NCBI GenBank assembly: GCA_010014835.2
Contig: JAAAKB020000008.1
Span: 758,741-808,889 of the forward strand
Direction of reading: 5' to 3'
Length of the DNA: 50,149 bases
From: Apostichopus leukothele
Lineage: Eukaryota; Echinodermata; Holothuroidea; Aspidochirotida; Stichopodidae
Shown here: piece after piece, positions 49,628-50,149 of the stretch
Layout: every line of letters starts with the position of its first letter
How positions within the stretch are numbered: position 1 is the stretch's first letter
Notes under the pieces: model-generated
Told to the model about the DNA's origin: nothing
Seen by the model: only the letters and a program-made list of their open reading frames with translations
Database searches by the model: none
Made by a program: the position numbers and the translations under genes

Positions 49628-49738
49628 AAAAACAACCTGGTGAAAGTTCACCAGGAACTGGTGAATTTTTCACCAGGAGCTGTTTTTATATGCTACTTTC
49701 CATATCCTGGTTGTTTTCACCAGGTTTCCTGGTGAATG
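49628..49738. repeat. cluster of CCTGGTGAA / TTCACCAGG inverted repeats
   Basis: CCTGGTGAA-AG-TTCACCAGG at 49636-49655 is a perfect 9-bp hairpin. CTGGTGAA-TTT-TTCACCAG at 49658-49676 is a perfect 8-bp hairpin. TTCACCAGG-TTT-CCTGGTGAA at 49716-49736 has 9-bp arms in the opposite order. The leading 'acactctaaaaacaacctgg' resembles the start of a DNA-transposon terminus, and CCTGGTTGTTTT at 49706-49717 nearly mirrors it. Confidence 0.85.
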
Positions 49739-49799
49739 AGACTTTAATTGTGGCTTATAATAATCACAAGAAAGATTAATTTGAAAAGATTTTGAACTA

Positions 49800-50149
49800 A
49801 CAGTAAAAGAATAGACCGATCGAAGTCCTTTAACATAAAATTTCTGAAACTCCGACCCCGAATGACCATCTTCATACTTGACAATAATTATGATCATGTT
49901 AACATACATCCACATGTCTGTCCGTGGACGAAGAAGCATTTCCAAAGAATTAAATAAACCGTCCCTAAATGACCTTGCACATAAAATTCCTGAACACCTC
50001 TATGTGTCTCTTCATCACAGGTCATCTCTGTCCAAGTTTCATTGAATTTTTACAAGCAGGTTTTTTTCAATTGTGGACAGAGAGATGGATTGAAATGAAA
50101 CTTTTTCTCATAAACAGCTACAATCACATTCCTGATGTGCATCGTCCAA
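49800..50149. other. right edge, imperfect duplicated phrase, no gene
   Basis: 'cctttaacataaaatttctgaaactcc' (~49828) and 'ccttgcacataaaattcctgaacacct' (~49973) are diverged copies about 145 bases apart, followed by 'gtccaagtttcattgaa'. This is probably an old dispersed element running off the window. Confidence 0.45.

Overview
The window is intron-rich, AT-rich nuclear DNA from an animal. Exons are short, have canonical GT/AG borders, and are separated by introns of up to about 6 kb. The encoded proteins resemble vertebrate ninein and the delta-type B56 subunit of PP2A. The repeat content (a degraded Penelope-like element, many diverged dispersed repeats) fits an invertebrate deuterostome, perhaps an echinoderm, but the species cannot be fixed from the sequence.

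There are two real genes, arranged head to head. On the minus strand, 13 exons between 13688 and 220 encode the N-terminal part of a ninein/ninein-like centrosomal protein: EF-hand region first, then coiled coil. The start-codon exon is not visible and the gene runs off the left edge. On the plus strand, 17 coding exons between 15228 and 42948 encode a complete 585-residue PP2A regulatory subunit B' (PPP2R5D-like), with start and stop codons and consistent phases at every junction. The roughly 1.5 kb between them holds a poly-C run, a 100-base assembly gap, a MITE-like AACGTT-rich repeat, a 31-codon ORF with a signal-peptide-like sequence, and a perfect GTCACGTGAC E-box palindrome. It is the likely PPP2R5 promoter and may serve both genes if the missing ninein first exon lies there.

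The introns hold the notable structure: a 75-bp tandem repeat that copies a ninein exon end together with its splice donor; a dispersed family of roughly 130-160 bp units with AGGTCA half-sites, including three perfect DR1 nuclear-receptor-type elements; a longer dispersed element present as four segments; and a minisatellite of about 530 bp starting 16 bases past a splice donor.

The right end (42949-50149) is the PPP2R5 3' flank, then a dead Penelope-like reverse transcriptase relic (about 47.6-48.4 kb), an unassigned open stretch (48.6-49.06 kb), and a cluster of CCTGGTGAA/TTCACCAGG inverted repeats near 49.7 kb. I found no tRNA, rRNA, CRISPR array or obvious new multi-gene system.
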